Positions 44,721 through 53,628 of a stretch of DNA of 64,000 bases are shown here, one piece after another. How positions within the stretch are numbered: the stretch's first letter is position 1; each line of letters opens with the position of its first letter. Source of the DNA: Pseudomonadota bacterium (GTDB lineage Bacteria; Pseudomonadota; Alphaproteobacteria; Rhodobacterales; Rhodobacteraceae); the NCBI GenBank assembly GCA_021779835.1, contig JAJXZX010000012.1, positions 1 through 64,000 of the forward strand, given 5' to 3'. The notes below the pieces were generated by a model. It saw only the letters and a program-made list of their open reading frames with translations, did not search any database and was not told where the DNA came from. Made by a program: the position numbers and the translations under genes.

Positions 44721-45446
44721 ATGACACAAAACGCCCCGAATTTCGCGCCCCCCCTTGCCGAAGGGCGCAAAGAAACCATCGCCAGCCGTGTCGCCACCCA
44801 ATTGCGTGCCGAAATCCTGTCCGGCGCCCTCGCCCCCGGCGACAAGCTCAACCTCGACCGCCTGCGCGAACGGCTCGACATCTCGCTCGCCCCGGTGCGC
44901 GAGGCGATGACCCGCCTCGCCGCCGATGGCCTTGTCGAGGTCGAGGATCAGCGCGGCTACCGTGTCGCCCCCATCTCTCGCGCCAACCTTGACGAGGTCA
45001 CGCGCCTGCGCTGCGAGTTGGAACCCCTCGCCCTCGCCCAAGCCATCACCCACGCCACGCTGGATTGGGAGGCCGCGATCCTCTCTGCCCTCCACCGCCT
45101 CTCGCGCACCCCCCGCACGCCGAACGCCGAGGCGTGGGAAACCGCGCATACCGAATTTCACCTCACCCTGATCGGCGGTTGCGGTATGCCGTTGCTGATC
45201 GGCTTTTGCACCAAACTGCGCCTGTTGAACGACCGCTACCGCCGCCTCAGCTTCGCCCTCGCCCCCGAATCCGACATCGCCGGCGAACATCAGGCGATTG
45301 CCGAGGCCGCCGTCGCGCGCGACGCGCCCAAGGCCTGCGACCTGCTCGCCCGCCATATCACCCGCACCGGCACGCGCCTCAGCGACGCCCTCGCCGCCCG
45401 CCTTGCCGACCCATCCCGAACCGCCCGCAACGGAGAACCCGCGTGA
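44721..45446 (+). CDS. GntR family regulator, FCD domain
   Basis: A 241-residue repressor-type regulator. Winged-helix [27 protein letters not shown] is followed by [27 protein letters not shown], and the FCD domain has [18 protein letters not shown] and [14 protein letters not shown]. The start at 44721 is set by GGAG seven bases upstream. Divergent from the TRAP genes and overlapping aroQ by GTGA, so it is the probable local regulator of both groups. Confidence 0.9.
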   Translation: MTQNAPNFAPPLAEGRKETIASRVATQLRAEILSGALAPGDKLNLDRLRERLDISLAPVREAMTRLAADGLVEVEDQRGYRVAPISRANLDEVTRLRCELEPLALAQAITHATLDWEAAILSALHRLSRTPRTPNAEAWETAHTEFHLTLIGGCGMPLLIGFCTKLRLLNDRYRRLSFALAPESDIAGEHQAIAEAAVARDAPKACDLLARHITRTGTRLSDALAARLADPSRTARNGEPA

Positions 45447-45886
45447 AACCGACCGTCCTTGTCCTCAACGGCCCCAACCTCAACCTGCTGGGCAAACGCC
45501 AGCCGCATATCTACGGCTCCGAAACCCTCGCCGATGTCGAGGCCGACCTTCGCGCCCTCGCCAAAGACCTCGGCGTCGAGGTCCGCTTTCACCAATCCAA
45601 CCGCGAATATGAGCTGATCGACTGGATCCATGACGCGCGCGAAACCGCCGCCGCCATCCTCATCAACCCCGGTGCCTTCACCCACACCTCGGTCGCCATC
45701 CTTGACGCGCTCAACGCATTCGAGGGTCCGGTCTTGGAAATCCACATCTCCAACGTCCACAAACGCGAGGCGTTCCGCCACCATTCCTACGTCTCGCAAC
45801 GCGCCGAAGGCGTCATCGCGGGCTTTGGCACCCAAGGCTACAGCCTCGCCCTGCGCCGCGCCGCCCATCTTGTGACCAACGCCTGA
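45443..45886 (+). CDS. aroQ: type II 3-dehydroquinate dehydratase
   Basis: A 147-residue enzyme that converts 3-dehydroquinate to 3-dehydroshikimate. The active site is complete: R19 and Y24 on the lid ([13 protein letters not shown]), N75 ([10 protein letters not shown]) and H101 (EIHISN). It starts with GTG overlapping the GntR stop. Type II dehydratases serve biosynthesis in some bacteria and quinate breakdown in others; the context here suggests the catabolic role. Confidence 0.95.
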   Translation: MKPTVLVLNGPNLNLLGKRQPHIYGSETLADVEADLRALAKDLGVEVRFHQSNREYELIDWIHDARETAAAILINPGAFTHTSVAILDALNAFEGPVLEIHISNVHKREAFRHHSYVSQRAEGVIAGFGTQGYSLALRRAAHLVTNA

Positions 45887-45913
45887 CCCCACCCTCCCAG
45901 CAAAGAGACACTC

Positions 45914-46693
45914 ATGGACCTGCCCAAAAACCCCTTCAAACACGCCATTGCCAAAGGCACGCAGCAGATCGGCCTTTGGGTCACGCTGCCCTCGACCTTC
46001 ACCGCCGAGCTTCTGGCGACCTGCGGCTACGACTGGTTGCTGTTCGACAGCGAGCACGCGATCGGCGACCCCATCACGCTGTTCGAGCAACTTCAGGCCG
46101 CCGCCCCCTACCCGGTCAACGCTGTGGTGCGCCCCGCCTCCAACGATCCCGTGCTCATCAAACGCATCCTGGATGCAGGCGCGCTGTCGCTGATCGTTCC
46201 TTACGTCGAAAACCCCGACGAGGCGCGCGCCGCCGTCGCCGCCACCCGCTACGCCCCGCGCGGCATCCGCGGCGCCGCCGGCATCACCCGCGCCACCCGC
46301 TACGGCACCGTGCCGAACTACGCCACCCGCGCCTCAGACGAGATCTGCCTGATCGTGCAGGTCGAAAGCGTCACCGCCCTCAGCCATATCGAGGAAATCG
46401 CCGCGATCGACGGCATTGACGGCATCTTCGTCGGCCCCGCCGACCTCGCCGCCACCATGGGCCACCCCGGCAATCCCGGCCACCCAGAGGTCGTTGCCGC
46501 CATCGAGGACGCCATCCGCCGCATCCGCAAAGCCGGCAAACCGGCCGGCATCCTGACCCTCGACCCGGTCTTCGTGCGCCGCTGCATCGAGGTCGGCACC
46601 GTCTTCACCGCCGTCGATGTTGACGCCGCCATCCTGATCCGCAGCGCCAAGAAGATCGCCGCCGACTACAAGACCGACTACAAAGACCTGTAA
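45914..46693 (+). CDS. HpcH/HpaI family aldolase
   Basis: A 259-residue class II, metal-dependent aldolase. The active-site arginine lies in VNAVVRPASNDP, LIVPYVENPDEAR carries the metal ligand region, and DGIFVGPADLAATMGHPG is a family signature. Members cleave 4-hydroxy-2-oxoacids to pyruvate plus an aldehyde, or act on citramalyl/malyl groups. AAGAGACACTC precedes the ATG. It follows aroQ by 27 bp and closes the cluster. Confidence 0.92.
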   Translation: MDLPKNPFKHAIAKGTQQIGLWVTLPSTFTAELLATCGYDWLLFDSEHAIGDPITLFEQLQAAAPYPVNAVVRPASNDPVLIKRILDAGALSLIVPYVENPDEARAAVAATRYAPRGIRGAAGITRATRYGTVPNYATRASDEICLIVQVESVTALSHIEEIAAIDGIDGIFVGPADLAATMGHPGNPGHPEVVAAIEDAIRRIRKAGKPAGILTLDPVFVRRCIEVGTVFTAVDVDAAILIRSAKKIAADYKTDYKDL

Positions 46694-46720
46694 GCGCGCG
46701 CCCAGCCTCCCCCGCAGAAC

Positions 46721-46757
46721 GCCTCCGGCGGGGGAGTATTTTTGCCAAAAAGAAATA
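46721..46757 (+). repeat. dispersed repeat A, copy 3
   Basis: GCCTCCGGCGGGG is followed by GAGTATTTTTGCC and AAAAAGAAATA. It lies just after the aldolase stop. The last 24 bases recur exactly at 61454-61477. Confidence 0.85.
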
Positions 46758-46800
46758 GCGCCGGGTTTTTGCCCTTTATCCGGCAAAGCCGCGCTCTTGA

Positions 46801-46822
46801 TTTCTTCTTGGGCCAAATACTC
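46801..46822 (-). repeat. dispersed repeat A, copy 4 (inverted partner of copy 3)
   Basis: TTTCTTCTTGGGCC then AAATACTC, an inverted relative of copy 3. The two copies bracket an 89-bp segment from 46734 to 46822. The next 50 bp resemble the sequence after copy 5. Confidence 0.75.
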
Positions 46823-46870
46823 AAATTCAACCGCAGCCCAAAGCGCCGCCCATGCCAATCCGGGCGCCGC

Positions 46871-46900
46871 ACAATCGTATGCATGAAAAACATACGATTT
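46871..46900. repeat. dispersed repeat B, copy 2
   Basis: The core GCATGAAAAACATACG is at 46881-46896. Here AATCGTATG and CATACGATT form a perfect nine-base inverted repeat around CATGAAAAA. It lies between convergent genes, so a simple promoter role is unlikely. Confidence 0.8.
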
Positions 46901-46952
46901 ACATATGCTTTGCAGATCGTCATTTCCCAGCGATTTCAGCGTTTTGCGCGCC

Positions 46953-48653
46953 TCAGGCGATCACCTCAAAGCGATCCACATCCACCATGCCGAAATCGGT
47001 GATTTTCAGATGCGGGATCACCGGCAGCGCCAAGAAGGCCAGTTGCAGGAACGGCTCTTCCAGCACCACGCCCAACACCCGCGCCGCCGCGCGCAGTTTG
47101 ACCAGCGCCGCCTGCACCACCTCGAACGGCTCAAGGCTCATCAACCCCGCCACCGGCAGCGCCACCTCGGCCAGAACCTTGCCGTCCAGCACCACGACAA
47201 AACCGCCCTCGATCTCTCCCAACCGGTTCGCCGCAATCGACATATCGTTATAGTCCACGCCCACAACCGCAATATTGTGATGGTCATGGCAAACGGTTGA
47301 TGCAATAGCGCCGCGTTCCAACCCAAAGCCGCGCACAAATCCGGTTGCCATATTGCCGTTCACGCCATGCCGTTCGATCACCGCGATCTTGACCAGATCA
47401 CGCGCCACATCGGGCCGTTTGTCGCCATTCTCGGGCGTGATTTCCTCGATCAGATGCTCGGTGATGATCTTGCCGGGCAGGATGCCGATCACATGCGTCT
47501 CGCCCCGGTTCCCCGCCGTGCGGAAATGCGCAGGCTCAATCCGCCGCGCCTTGACCGAGTGGCGCGCCACCGGCTCGATGACCTTACGGCCCGCAAAAGC
47601 CGCATCATCCACCACCACCCCGCCGCAAATCACCGCCTCGGCGTTGCAGGTCGCAAGGTCTTGAATAACCACGATATCCGCCCGCTTACCCGGCGCGATC
47701 AACCCGCGATCCTTCAGGCCGAACGCCTCTGCCGCCGACAGGCTCGCCGCGCGATAAACCGCCAAAGGCGCGGCCCCCAGCGCGATCGCTGTGCGGATCA
47801 CATAGTCCAGATGGCCATGTTCCGCGATGTCCAGCGGGTTCCGGTCATCGGTGCAAAACGCGATATAGGGCGAGTGGCGCTCGGTGATAATCTCGGCCAA
47901 GGCGTGCAGATCCTTCGATACTGAGCCCTCGCGGATCAGCACCCGCATCCCCTTGCGCAGTTTCTCAATCGCCTCGGCGGCGCTCGTCGCCTCATGCTCC
48001 GTCCGTATCCCCGCCGCGATATAGGCGTTCAGATCGCGCCCCGACAACAGCGGCGCGTGGCCGTCGATATGCCGCCCGCGGAACGCCTCAAGTTTCGCCA
48101 TGCAGCCGGGGTCGCGATGGATAACCCCCGGATAATTCATGAATTCCGCCAACCCGATCACCCGCGGATGATCCATAAGCGGCACCAGATCCGCCGCCTC
48201 CAGCCGCGCCCCCGTGGTCTCCATATGGGTCGAGGGCACGCAAGACGACAGCTGCACGCGAATATCCATCACCGTCCGCGCGCTGGCGTCGAGGAAATAC
48301 CGTATCCCCACCAGCCCCGCCACATTGGCAATCTCATGCGGGTCGCAAATCGCCGTCGTCACGCCTCTCGGGCACACGCAGCGGTCAAATTCGAACGGCG
48401 TGACAAGCGAGCTTTCGATGTGCAGATGCGTGTCGATAAACCCCGGCACCAATATCTTGCCGCGGCAGTCAATCTCTCGAACCCCTTGATACTCCTCGAA
48501 AACCCCGACGATGGTCTCGCCGCAGATCGCCACATCTCCCACGACCAGCTCGCCCGTCACCAGATCAAACACCCGGCCGCCCTTCAGCACCAGATCGGCC
48601 CGCACCTCGCCACGCCCCTGCGCGATCACGTCCGCCAATTCCGCCCGCGCCAT
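46953..48653 (-). CDS. ade: adenine deaminase
   Basis: A 566-residue metal-dependent hydrolase that deaminates adenine to hypoxanthine. The amidohydrolase metal site is [12 protein letters not shown], followed by [20 protein letters not shown] and the [11 protein letters not shown] segment with the catalytic aspartate. The C-terminal Ade domain contains [12 protein letters not shown] and [10 protein letters not shown]. The start at 48653 has GGGGG before it; in-frame codons up to 48764 lack homology. Purine salvage gene, convergent with the aldolase. Confidence 0.95.
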   Translation of the reverse strand: MARAELADVIAQGRGEVRADLVLKGGRVFDLVTGELVVGDVAICGETIVGVFEEYQGVREIDCRGKILVPGFIDTHLHIESSLVTPFEFDRCVCPRGVTTAICDPHEIANVAGLVGIRYFLDASARTVMDIRVQLSSCVPSTHMETTGARLEAADLVPLMDHPRVIGLAEFMNYPGVIHRDPGCMAKLEAFRGRHIDGHAPLLSGRDLNAYIAAGIRTEHEATSAAEAIEKLRKGMRVLIREGSVSKDLHALAEIITERHSPYIAFCTDDRNPLDIAEHGHLDYVIRTAIALGAAPLAVYRAASLSAAEAFGLKDRGLIAPGKRADIVVIQDLATCNAEAVICGGVVVDDAAFAGRKVIEPVARHSVKARRIEPAHFRTAGNRGETHVIGILPGKIITEHLIEEITPENGDKRPDVARDLVKIAVIERHGVNGNMATGFVRGFGLERGAIASTVCHDHHNIAVVGVDYNDMSIAANRLGEIEGGFVVVLDGKVLAEVALPVAGLMSLEPFEVVQAALVKLRAAARVLGVVLEEPFLQLAFLALPVIPHLKITDFGMVDVDRFEVIA

Positions 48654-48793
48654 GTCATACCCCCGGCAAGTAAGCCCTTTGCCCCAAATGACCCCAAGCG
48701 CCGCCGCTAGTCCAGCCCCACCAGCCCTTGCACTCCCCCGCCGATCCATGCTTGATCGCGCCATACCTTCCCGCGCTCATTCCGGACCCGCCC

Positions 48794-49723
48794 ATGCAGC
48801 CCTTCCGTGGCATCGCGATGAAACTGGCCTCGGTCAGCTTCTTCATCGTGATGTCCTCCTTCATCAAGGCGGTGTCAGACCGCGTTCCGGCGGGCGAGGC
48901 GGTGTTTTTCCGTTCTGCCTTCGCGATGCCGGTGATCCTGATCTGGCTTGCCGCGCGCCATGATTTCCCTGCGGGCCTGCGCGTGCGCTCGCCGCTGGAC
49001 CACGGGCTGCGCGGCATCTTTGGCACCACCAACATGGGGCTTGGTTTTGCCGGCCTTGGCCTCTTGTCGCTGCCAGAGGTCACGGCAATCGGCTATGCCG
49101 CGCCGCTGCTGACCGTCCTGTTCGCCGCGCTGCTGTTGGGCGAAAAGGTCCATGCTTTCCGCATCTCTGCTGTCGTGTTGGGCCTCATCGGCGTGTTGAT
49201 CGTGCTTTACCCCAACCTCGCCACCGCCACCGGCCCCGCCACCCCCCTCGCCCATGCCGAGGCATTGGGCGCAATCCTTGTCCTTATCGGTGCGGTTTTC
49301 AATGCGCTGGCGCAGGTGCAGATCCGCCGCCTCGTCGCCACGGAAAACGTTTCTGCCATCGTGTTTTTCTTCTCGCTGACCGCCACTGTGCTGTCGCTGA
49401 CCACGCTTCCCTTCGGCTGGGTCTGGCCCACCGCCCGCGAGGCCGCGTTTCTGATCGGCTGCGGCCTTTTCGGCGGCGTCGGCCAGATTTTCCTCACCTC
49501 CAGCTACCGCCACGCGGACGCCTCGGTGATCGCACCCTTCGAATACGCCTCGATGATCCTGGCGCTTCTGATCGGCTATTTCGTCTTCAGCGAAACGCCG
49601 ACCCTGACCATGCTGACCGGCGCCGCAATTGTCGTCGCGGCCGGTATCCTCATCATCTGGCGCGAACATTATCTTGGGCTGGAACGCTCGCGCCAACGCA
49701 AGGCGATGACGCCGCTGGGCTAA
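48794..49723 (+). CDS. DMT-superfamily (EamA) transporter
   Basis: A 309-residue inner-membrane protein with about ten spans in two EamA halves (residues about 5-140 and 155-285). Signatures are VPAGEAVFFRSAFAMP and ASVIAPFEYASMILALLIGYFVF. Such carriers export metabolites or import small solutes; substrate unknown. Divergent from ade. An ATG at 48728 is in frame but lies in the promoter region. Confidence 0.88.
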   Translation: MQPFRGIAMKLASVSFFIVMSSFIKAVSDRVPAGEAVFFRSAFAMPVILIWLAARHDFPAGLRVRSPLDHGLRGIFGTTNMGLGFAGLGLLSLPEVTAIGYAAPLLTVLFAALLLGEKVHAFRISAVVLGLIGVLIVLYPNLATATGPATPLAHAEALGAILVLIGAVFNALAQVQIRRLVATENVSAIVFFFSLTATVLSLTTLPFGWVWPTAREAAFLIGCGLFGGVGQIFLTSSYRHADASVIAPFEYASMILALLIGYFVFSETPTLTMLTGAAIVVAAGILIIWREHYLGLERSRQRKAMTPLG

Positions 49724-49725
49724 AG

Positions 49726-49766
49726 CAAAGGGCGCGACGGTTTCCCGCCACGCCCCTTTGTTTCTT
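49726..49766. terminator. terminator after the EamA gene
   Basis: CAAAGGGCG...CGG pairs, with a few mismatches, to CCCG...CGCCCCTTTG around TTTC, and a TTTCTT run follows. The A-run at the opposite side allows it to work in both directions between the EamA gene and the convergent ABC operon. Confidence 0.6.
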
Positions 49767-49781
49767 GCTCATAGCCCCCGC

Positions 49782-50567
49782 TCAGGCCGCCTCGGTCACA
49801 CCCTCGGGCAGCTTGGCCCCGGTCATGAACGCCACCGCATCCGACATCGAATATTGCTTGGGGTCGATCACGCAAAGCCTGCGCCCAAGGCGGTGAATGT
49901 GGATCCGGTCCGCCACTTCAAACACATGCGGCATGTTGTGGCTGATCAGGATGATCGGAATCCCCCGCGATTTCACGTCGAGGATCAGCTCCAGCACGCG
50001 GCGCGACTCCTTCACGCCCAGCGCCGCCGTCGGCTCGTCGAGGATGATGACTTTCGACCCGAACGCCGCCGCCCGCGCCACCGCCACACCCTGACGCTGG
50101 CCGCCCGAAAGCGTCTCCACCGCCTGCGTGATGCTTTGCACCGTCATCAGGCCCAACTCGCTCAGCTTGTCGCGGGCGATCTGCTCCATCTTGGTGCGGT
50201 CCAGCTTGCGAAACAGCGATCCCGCAATCCCCGGTTTGCGCAACTCGCGCCCCAGAAACATGTTGTCGGCAATCGACAGCGCCGGCGACAGCGCAAGGTT
50301 CTGATACACCGTCTCGATGCCCGCATTGCGCGCATCCTGCGGCGAGCGGAAGTGCAGCTCTTGCCCCTCCAGCTCGATGCTGCCGTGGTCCGGGATCACC
50401 GCGCCAGAGATCGCCTTGATCAGCGTTGACTTGCCTGCGCCGTTGTCGCCGATCACCGCCAGAATCTCGCCCGGCATCAGGTCGAAATCGCAGCCGTTCA
50501 TCGCCACCACAGTGCCGTAGCGTTTCATCAGGCCGCGTGCCTTCAGGATTGGTTGAACCTCACTCAT
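49782..50567 (-). CDS. sugar ABC transporter ATP-binding protein (FrcA type)
   Basis: A 261-residue single-domain ATPase of the fructose/ribose class. Walker A GDNGAGKST, Q-loop TVYQNLAL, signature LSGGQRQGVAVARAAA, Walker B VIILDEPTAALG and H-loop LISHNMPHVFEV. Unlike RbsA it has one ATPase domain, as in rhizobial FrcA. The ATG at 50567 overlaps the permease stop (ATGA), and GGAGGG lies upstream. Confidence 0.92.
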   Translation of the reverse strand: MSEVQPILKARGLMKRYGTVVAMNGCDFDLMPGEILAVIGDNGAGKSTLIKAISGAVIPDHGSIELEGQELHFRSPQDARNAGIETVYQNLALSPALSIADNMFLGRELRKPGIAGSLFRKLDRTKMEQIARDKLSELGLMTVQSITQAVETLSGGQRQGVAVARAAAFGSKVIILDEPTAALGVKESRRVLELILDVKSRGIPIILISHNMPHVFEVADRIHIHRLGRRLCVIDPKQYSMSDAVAFMTGAKLPEGVTEAA

Positions 50568-51643
50568 TGCGATGCCCTCCGCAGCCATTGATCCAGTGCG
50601 ACGGCGACAATCACCAAGCTGCCGACCGCGAACATTTGCCAGTAATCATCCACCCCTGCCAGCGACAGGCCAAGGTTGAACGCGCCCACGATCATCGCGC
50701 CCAGCACCGACCCGGTGATCGAGCCACGCCCGCCAAACAGCGAGGTGCCGCCGATCACCACGGCGGTGATAGAGTCGAGGTTGATCGTATCGAAGGATTG
50801 CGGCGAAACCGACCCGACGCGCCCGATGGCGATCCAGGCGCCAAAGCCGCAGATCAGCCCGGCAACCGTGTAAACCGAAACCAGCGCGCCCTTGGTGCGG
50901 ATACCCGCCAGCATGGCTGAATCCGGGTCGTCGCCCACCGCGTGAACATGGCGCCCCCAGGCCGTGTGTTGCAGGATATACCAAAACAGCACCGCCAACA
51001 GCACCAGCGCGATACTGCCATAGGTCAGCGTCGCCCCCGCCACATGAAAGCCGTTGCCCATCCACAGCAGGAACGGCGCGTTCGCGTCGATGTCACTGCC
51101 ACGGACCGACTCAGAATGCGAATACCAAAGCTTCAGCGCGGTAAACACGCTCAGCGTGCCCAGCGTCGCGATGAAGGGCGGGATCTTGATCCGCGCCACC
51201 AGCAAGCCGTTGACCGACCCCATCAGCGCGCCAATCGCCATGCCCGCGGCAATCGCCAGCGGCACCGGAACGCCCTGATAAACCGCCAACCGCCCCATCA
51301 CCAGCGACGAGACCACCATGATCGCGCCCACCGACAGATCAATACCGCCAGTCAGGATAATCAGCGTCTGCGCAATCGCCACCACGCCGGTGACGGTAAC
51401 TTGCTGCAAAACCAGCGAAATCGTTCCGGGCGTCAGAAAGCGGTTCGACAACATGCCGAACACCAACATGCTCAAGATCAGCACCAGCGCCGGGATCATC
51501 GTCGGGTAAGCCCGCAAATATCCGCGCAGCAAATGCACGACCGTCTTGTCGTCCTTCTCAAAGCTGGCAACCGACGTGTCGGCCTCTTTCAGCTTCGCTT
51601 CGAAATCCGAGATCGTCTTGGTTGGCGTCGATTGATCGCTCAT
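50564..51643 (-). CDS. sugar ABC transporter permease (FrcC type)
   Basis: A 359-residue inner-membrane permease of the BPD_transp_2 family with ten or so spans. It has a soluble N-terminal leader and LTGGIDLSVGAIMVVSSLVMG and GTSLFGGRGSITGSVLGAMIVGAFNLGL motifs typical of ribose/fructose permeases. The start at 51643 has GGGGAGG upstream. Confidence 0.93.
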   Translation of the reverse strand: MSDQSTPTKTISDFEAKLKEADTSVASFEKDDKTVVHLLRGYLRAYPTMIPALVLILSMLVFGMLSNRFLTPGTISLVLQQVTVTGVVAIAQTLIILTGGIDLSVGAIMVVSSLVMGRLAVYQGVPVPLAIAAGMAIGALMGSVNGLLVARIKIPPFIATLGTLSVFTALKLWYSHSESVRGSDIDANAPFLLWMGNGFHVAGATLTYGSIALVLLAVLFWYILQHTAWGRHVHAVGDDPDSAMLAGIRTKGALVSVYTVAGLICGFGAWIAIGRVGSVSPQSFDTINLDSITAVVIGGTSLFGGRGSITGSVLGAMIVGAFNLGLSLAGVDDYWQMFAVGSLVIVAVALDQWLRRASQ

Positions 51644-51746
51644 CGCTTCCCCTCCCCCAAAAGAAAACCAGCCCCTCAAGGCCTAGATATACGAAGGGCG
51701 ACCCATTTGTCGCCCTTCGCGTCGTCATATCTGCACTAGCGGGCTA

Positions 51747-52766
51747 TCAGCCCCAGCAGAGCTCAAGGCCCTTCTTGGAGTCGATCGACTTCACACCATC
51801 GACCGGGTGGTCGGTGACAAGGTTCACACCCGTGTTGAAGAACGTCAGCCCGTCAGATGCCTTCGGCTTCACGCCGGTTTTGGCATAGGCCGCAATCGCG
51901 TCGATCCCTTTCGACGCCATCAACAGCGGGTATTGCTGCGAGGTCGCGCCGATGATGCCAGCCGCAACGTTTTTCACGCCCGGGCAACCGCCATCAACCG
52001 AAACGATCAGCACGCCGGTTTTGCCAGCTTTCTTCAGCGCCTGATAGGCACCAGCCGCCGCCGGCTCGTTGATCGTGTAAACCACGTTCATGTCGGGGTT
52101 TTTCGCCAGCAGGTTCTCAACCGACGTCACGCCGCCTTCTTCCGCCGCGTTCGAGGTCTCGTGGCCGATGACGCGCGGATCTTTTTCCGAGGCCAGAACC
52201 TTCGGGTCCGGAACATTGATGCCAAAGCCCATCAGGAAGCCGGTGTCGCGGGCGACGTCAACCGAGATGTTGTCTTTGTTGATGTCCAACATGCCGATCT
52301 TGGCGTCTTTCGCCTTGTCGCCCAGCATCCCCTTGGCCCAGGCGCCGATCAGTTTGCCAGCTTCAAGGTTGTCGGTCGCAAAGGTCATGTCCTGTGCTTC
52401 CGGGTCCGCCAGCGGCGTGTCGAGCGCGATCACGAGGATGCCAGCCGCGCGGGCTTTCTTCAGGTCCGGGCCAACTGCGTCGGTCGAGGGCGTAATCAGG
52501 ATACCCTTCACGCCTGCCGCCATGCAGTTCTCAATCGCGGTGATCTGCGGCGCCGCGTCACCATCGGTGATACCGGCATAGGATTTCAGATCGACGCCAG
52601 CTGCCTTCGCGCCTTTCTCAGCGCCTTCCTTCATTTTCACGAAGAACGGGTTGGTGTTGTTCTTGGTGATCAGGCAGGCCTTGACGCCAGCCGCCGAAAC
52701 GGAACCGGCCGACAGCAGGGCAACAGCAGCGGCGCCAAGCAGCGCGGTGGTCTTGAAATTGGTCAC
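51747..52766 (-). CDS. sugar-binding protein of the ABC transporter (FrcB type)
   Basis: A 339-residue periplasmic receptor with a cleavable leader (GSVSA before [12 protein letters not shown]). The motif [31 protein letters not shown] and [10 protein letters not shown] are close to the fructose-binding FrcB group. Fructose is the best guess, with ribose or related sugars possible. First gene of the operon; a 103-bp gap separates it from the permease. Confidence 0.92.
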   Translation of the reverse strand: MTNFKTTALLGAAAVALLSAGSVSAAGVKACLITKNNTNPFFVKMKEGAEKGAKAAGVDLKSYAGITDGDAAPQITAIENCMAAGVKGILITPSTDAVGPDLKKARAAGILVIALDTPLADPEAQDMTFATDNLEAGKLIGAWAKGMLGDKAKDAKIGMLDINKDNISVDVARDTGFLMGFGINVPDPKVLASEKDPRVIGHETSNAAEEGGVTSVENLLAKNPDMNVVYTINEPAAAGAYQALKKAGKTGVLIVSVDGGCPGVKNVAAGIIGATSQQYPLLMASKGIDAIAAYAKTGVKPKASDGLTFFNTGVNLVTDHPVDGVKSIDSKKGLELCWG

Positions 52767-52887
52767 GATAGTCCTCCCAGGGTGAGTTTGGGATGCGTGC
52801 GCATCCGGTCGTAATTCGCAGGCCGCAGTGGTCCTCCCGCCGCGATGCCAACAGAAAACCTGATTCTGCCGAGTCCGTCAAGATAAA

Positions 52888-52904
52888 TAAATCACTCTGA
52901 TTTA
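52888..52904. promoter_or_regulatory. palindromic operator candidate of the ROK regulator
   Basis: TAAATCA CTC TGATTTA is a perfect seven-base inverted repeat with a three-base spacer in the 365-bp divergent region between the binding-protein gene and the fucU-like gene. TTGACA follows at 52908-52913. The remaining interval, 52914-53131, shows no gene. Confidence 0.5.
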
Positions 52905-53131
52905 CTATTGACAGAACCCCTCCCCTTTCGCACTCTCGCTCCCAATACCCCGGCCTCCGAGTCGGGGGACAACGGCGGTATCAACGCCACGGGAGGACCA
53001 GCCAAAGGATGTGAACGCAGCCGTTACCGGCCGCGCTCGGGGTCGTTTATCCGTGACGCCACCACCGCCCCACCGACCGTGCGCCCACCTACCTTCGACC
53101 GCAACACCAAGGCTGAAAGAGTGACCCTGAC

Positions 53132-53566
53132 ATGCTGATCGGCATCCCCTCCATCCTCGGGCCGGACCTGCTTTACACCCTGCGCTCCATGGGCCACGGC
53201 GATGAAATCGCGCTGGTCGATGGCAACTATCCCGCGCAGGACCACGCGCGCCGCCTGATCCGTGCCGACGGCCATGCCCTGCTGCCGCTGCTAGAGGCCA
53301 TCCTCGCCGTGATGCCGCTCGACTGCTCTCACCCCGCCGCGATCTTCCGCGCCGCGCAAAACAACGACCCGACCCAAAGCGCCGCCATCCACACCGCGAT
53401 CGACGCCGCCTGCGCCCGCCTTGTCCCCGGCTTTCCGGTCCACCCGCTTGGCGGCGACACGCTCTACCCCCGCATCCGCGCGGCACACACCATCATCGCC
53501 ACCTCCGAACCCGCGCTTTTCGCCAATGTCATCTTGCGCAAAGGCGTCATAACCACTCACCCGTGA
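53132..53566 (+). CDS. RbsD/FucU family sugar mutarotase
   Basis: A 144-residue cytoplasmic mutarotase that interconverts sugar anomers. Catalytic histidine H22 is in MGHGDEIALVDGNYPAQ, and PLDCSHPAAIF and VIATSEPALFANVILRKGV are FucU-like. It is divergent from the ABC operon and followed by the ROK regulator. Whether it acts on fucose, ribose or fructose is not determined. Confidence 0.9.
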   Translation: MLIGIPSILGPDLLYTLRSMGHGDEIALVDGNYPAQDHARRLIRADGHALLPLLEAILAVMPLDCSHPAAIFRAAQNNDPTQSAAIHTAIDAACARLVPGFPVHPLGGDTLYPRIRAAHTIIATSEPALFANVILRKGVITTHP

Positions 53567-53628
53567 CCCCGCTGGCCAGCCACGCCCAAACCCGATAAGA
53601 GCCGCTGACAGCGGTGGAGACTAAAACG

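Noticed and set aside
46870-46900. Repeat B copy 2 as a promoter
   Set aside because: It lies between two convergent genes, so there is no downstream gene for it to serve on either strand.
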